A stretch of 7,808 nucleotides of DNA from Actinomycetes bacterium (lineage in GTDB: Bacteria; Actinomycetota; Acidimicrobiia; Acidimicrobiales; Microtrichaceae): positions 1 through 7,808 of the forward strand of contig JAFAFN010000461.1 in assembly GCA_023423475.1 (NCBI GenBank), written 5' to 3'. This document shows, one piece after another, positions 7,779 to 7,808 of this stretch. Numbering within the stretch: position 1 is the stretch's first letter; each line of letters starts with the position of its first letter. Below the pieces are notes generated by a model. It saw nothing but the letters and a program-made list of their open reading frames with translations, did no database searches and had not been told where the DNA came from. Made by a program: the position numbers and the translations under genes.

Positions 7779-7808
7779 GGCGCGACCTCGATCACGGCGG
7801 TGACCCCA
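7775..7808 (-). CDS. C-terminal end of an upstream gene of the same operon (partial)
   Basis: Only the last ten codons and the TGA are in the window, reading GVTAVIEVAP. The stop overlaps the GTG start of the DUF4350 gene as GTGA, the usual form of translational coupling in actinobacterial operons. In related clusters the gene at this place encodes a membrane protein (often DUF4129-like), but ten residues cannot identify it. The frame is chosen by the overlap and not by any recognised motif. Confidence 0.45.
   Translation of the reverse strand, partial: GVTAVIEVAP

Overview
The window is about 70% G+C with the strong third-position GC bias of an actinobacterium. Gene content and order point to Actinomycetota, though the lineage within the phylum cannot be fixed from sequence alone. 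It is densely coding: no gap exceeds 75 bases, and no RNA gene, CRISPR array, insertion sequence or other sign of recent transfer was seen. All genes lie on the minus strand except one SpoIIM-family gene.

Left block (1-2155, minus). An acyl-CoA dehydrogenase (929-2155) is followed 21 bases later by a class V, NifS/IscS-type cysteine desulfurase (1-907). The latter runs off the left edge before its catalytic cysteine loop. The 73-base gap in front of the dehydrogenase holds a perfect 22-bp palindrome, probably a repressor operator.

Right block (2229-7808). This is the conserved MoxR/DUF58 module of actinobacteria. In minus-strand transcription order it reads: the last codons of an upstream gene (7775-7808), a DUF4350 membrane protein (6480-7778), a MoxR AAA+ ATPase (5477-6499) and a DUF58 protein (4126-5457). 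A convergent SpoIIM-family membrane protein follows on the plus strand (3104-4159), and an RDD-family membrane protein (2229-3035) lies divergent from that. From memory, Mycobacterium tuberculosis Rv3691-Rv3695 has the same order and relative orientation. The genes are tightly packed: a stop/start overlap at DUF4350, a 20-base overlap into moxR, a 19-base gap to DUF58, and a 34-base tail-to-tail overlap between DUF58 and spoIIM. The likely picture is a MoxR ATPase working with a DUF58 (von Willebrand A-like) adaptor on membrane partners (DUF4350, SpoIIM-like, RDD), probably in envelope assembly or stress. That role is inferred from family context and is not established.

Nothing here looks like a wholly new system. 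The points most worth checking are the palindromic operator, the symmetric divergent promoter, the convergent gene overlap, and the non-standard catalytic residues in the dehydrogenase and DUF58 proteins.
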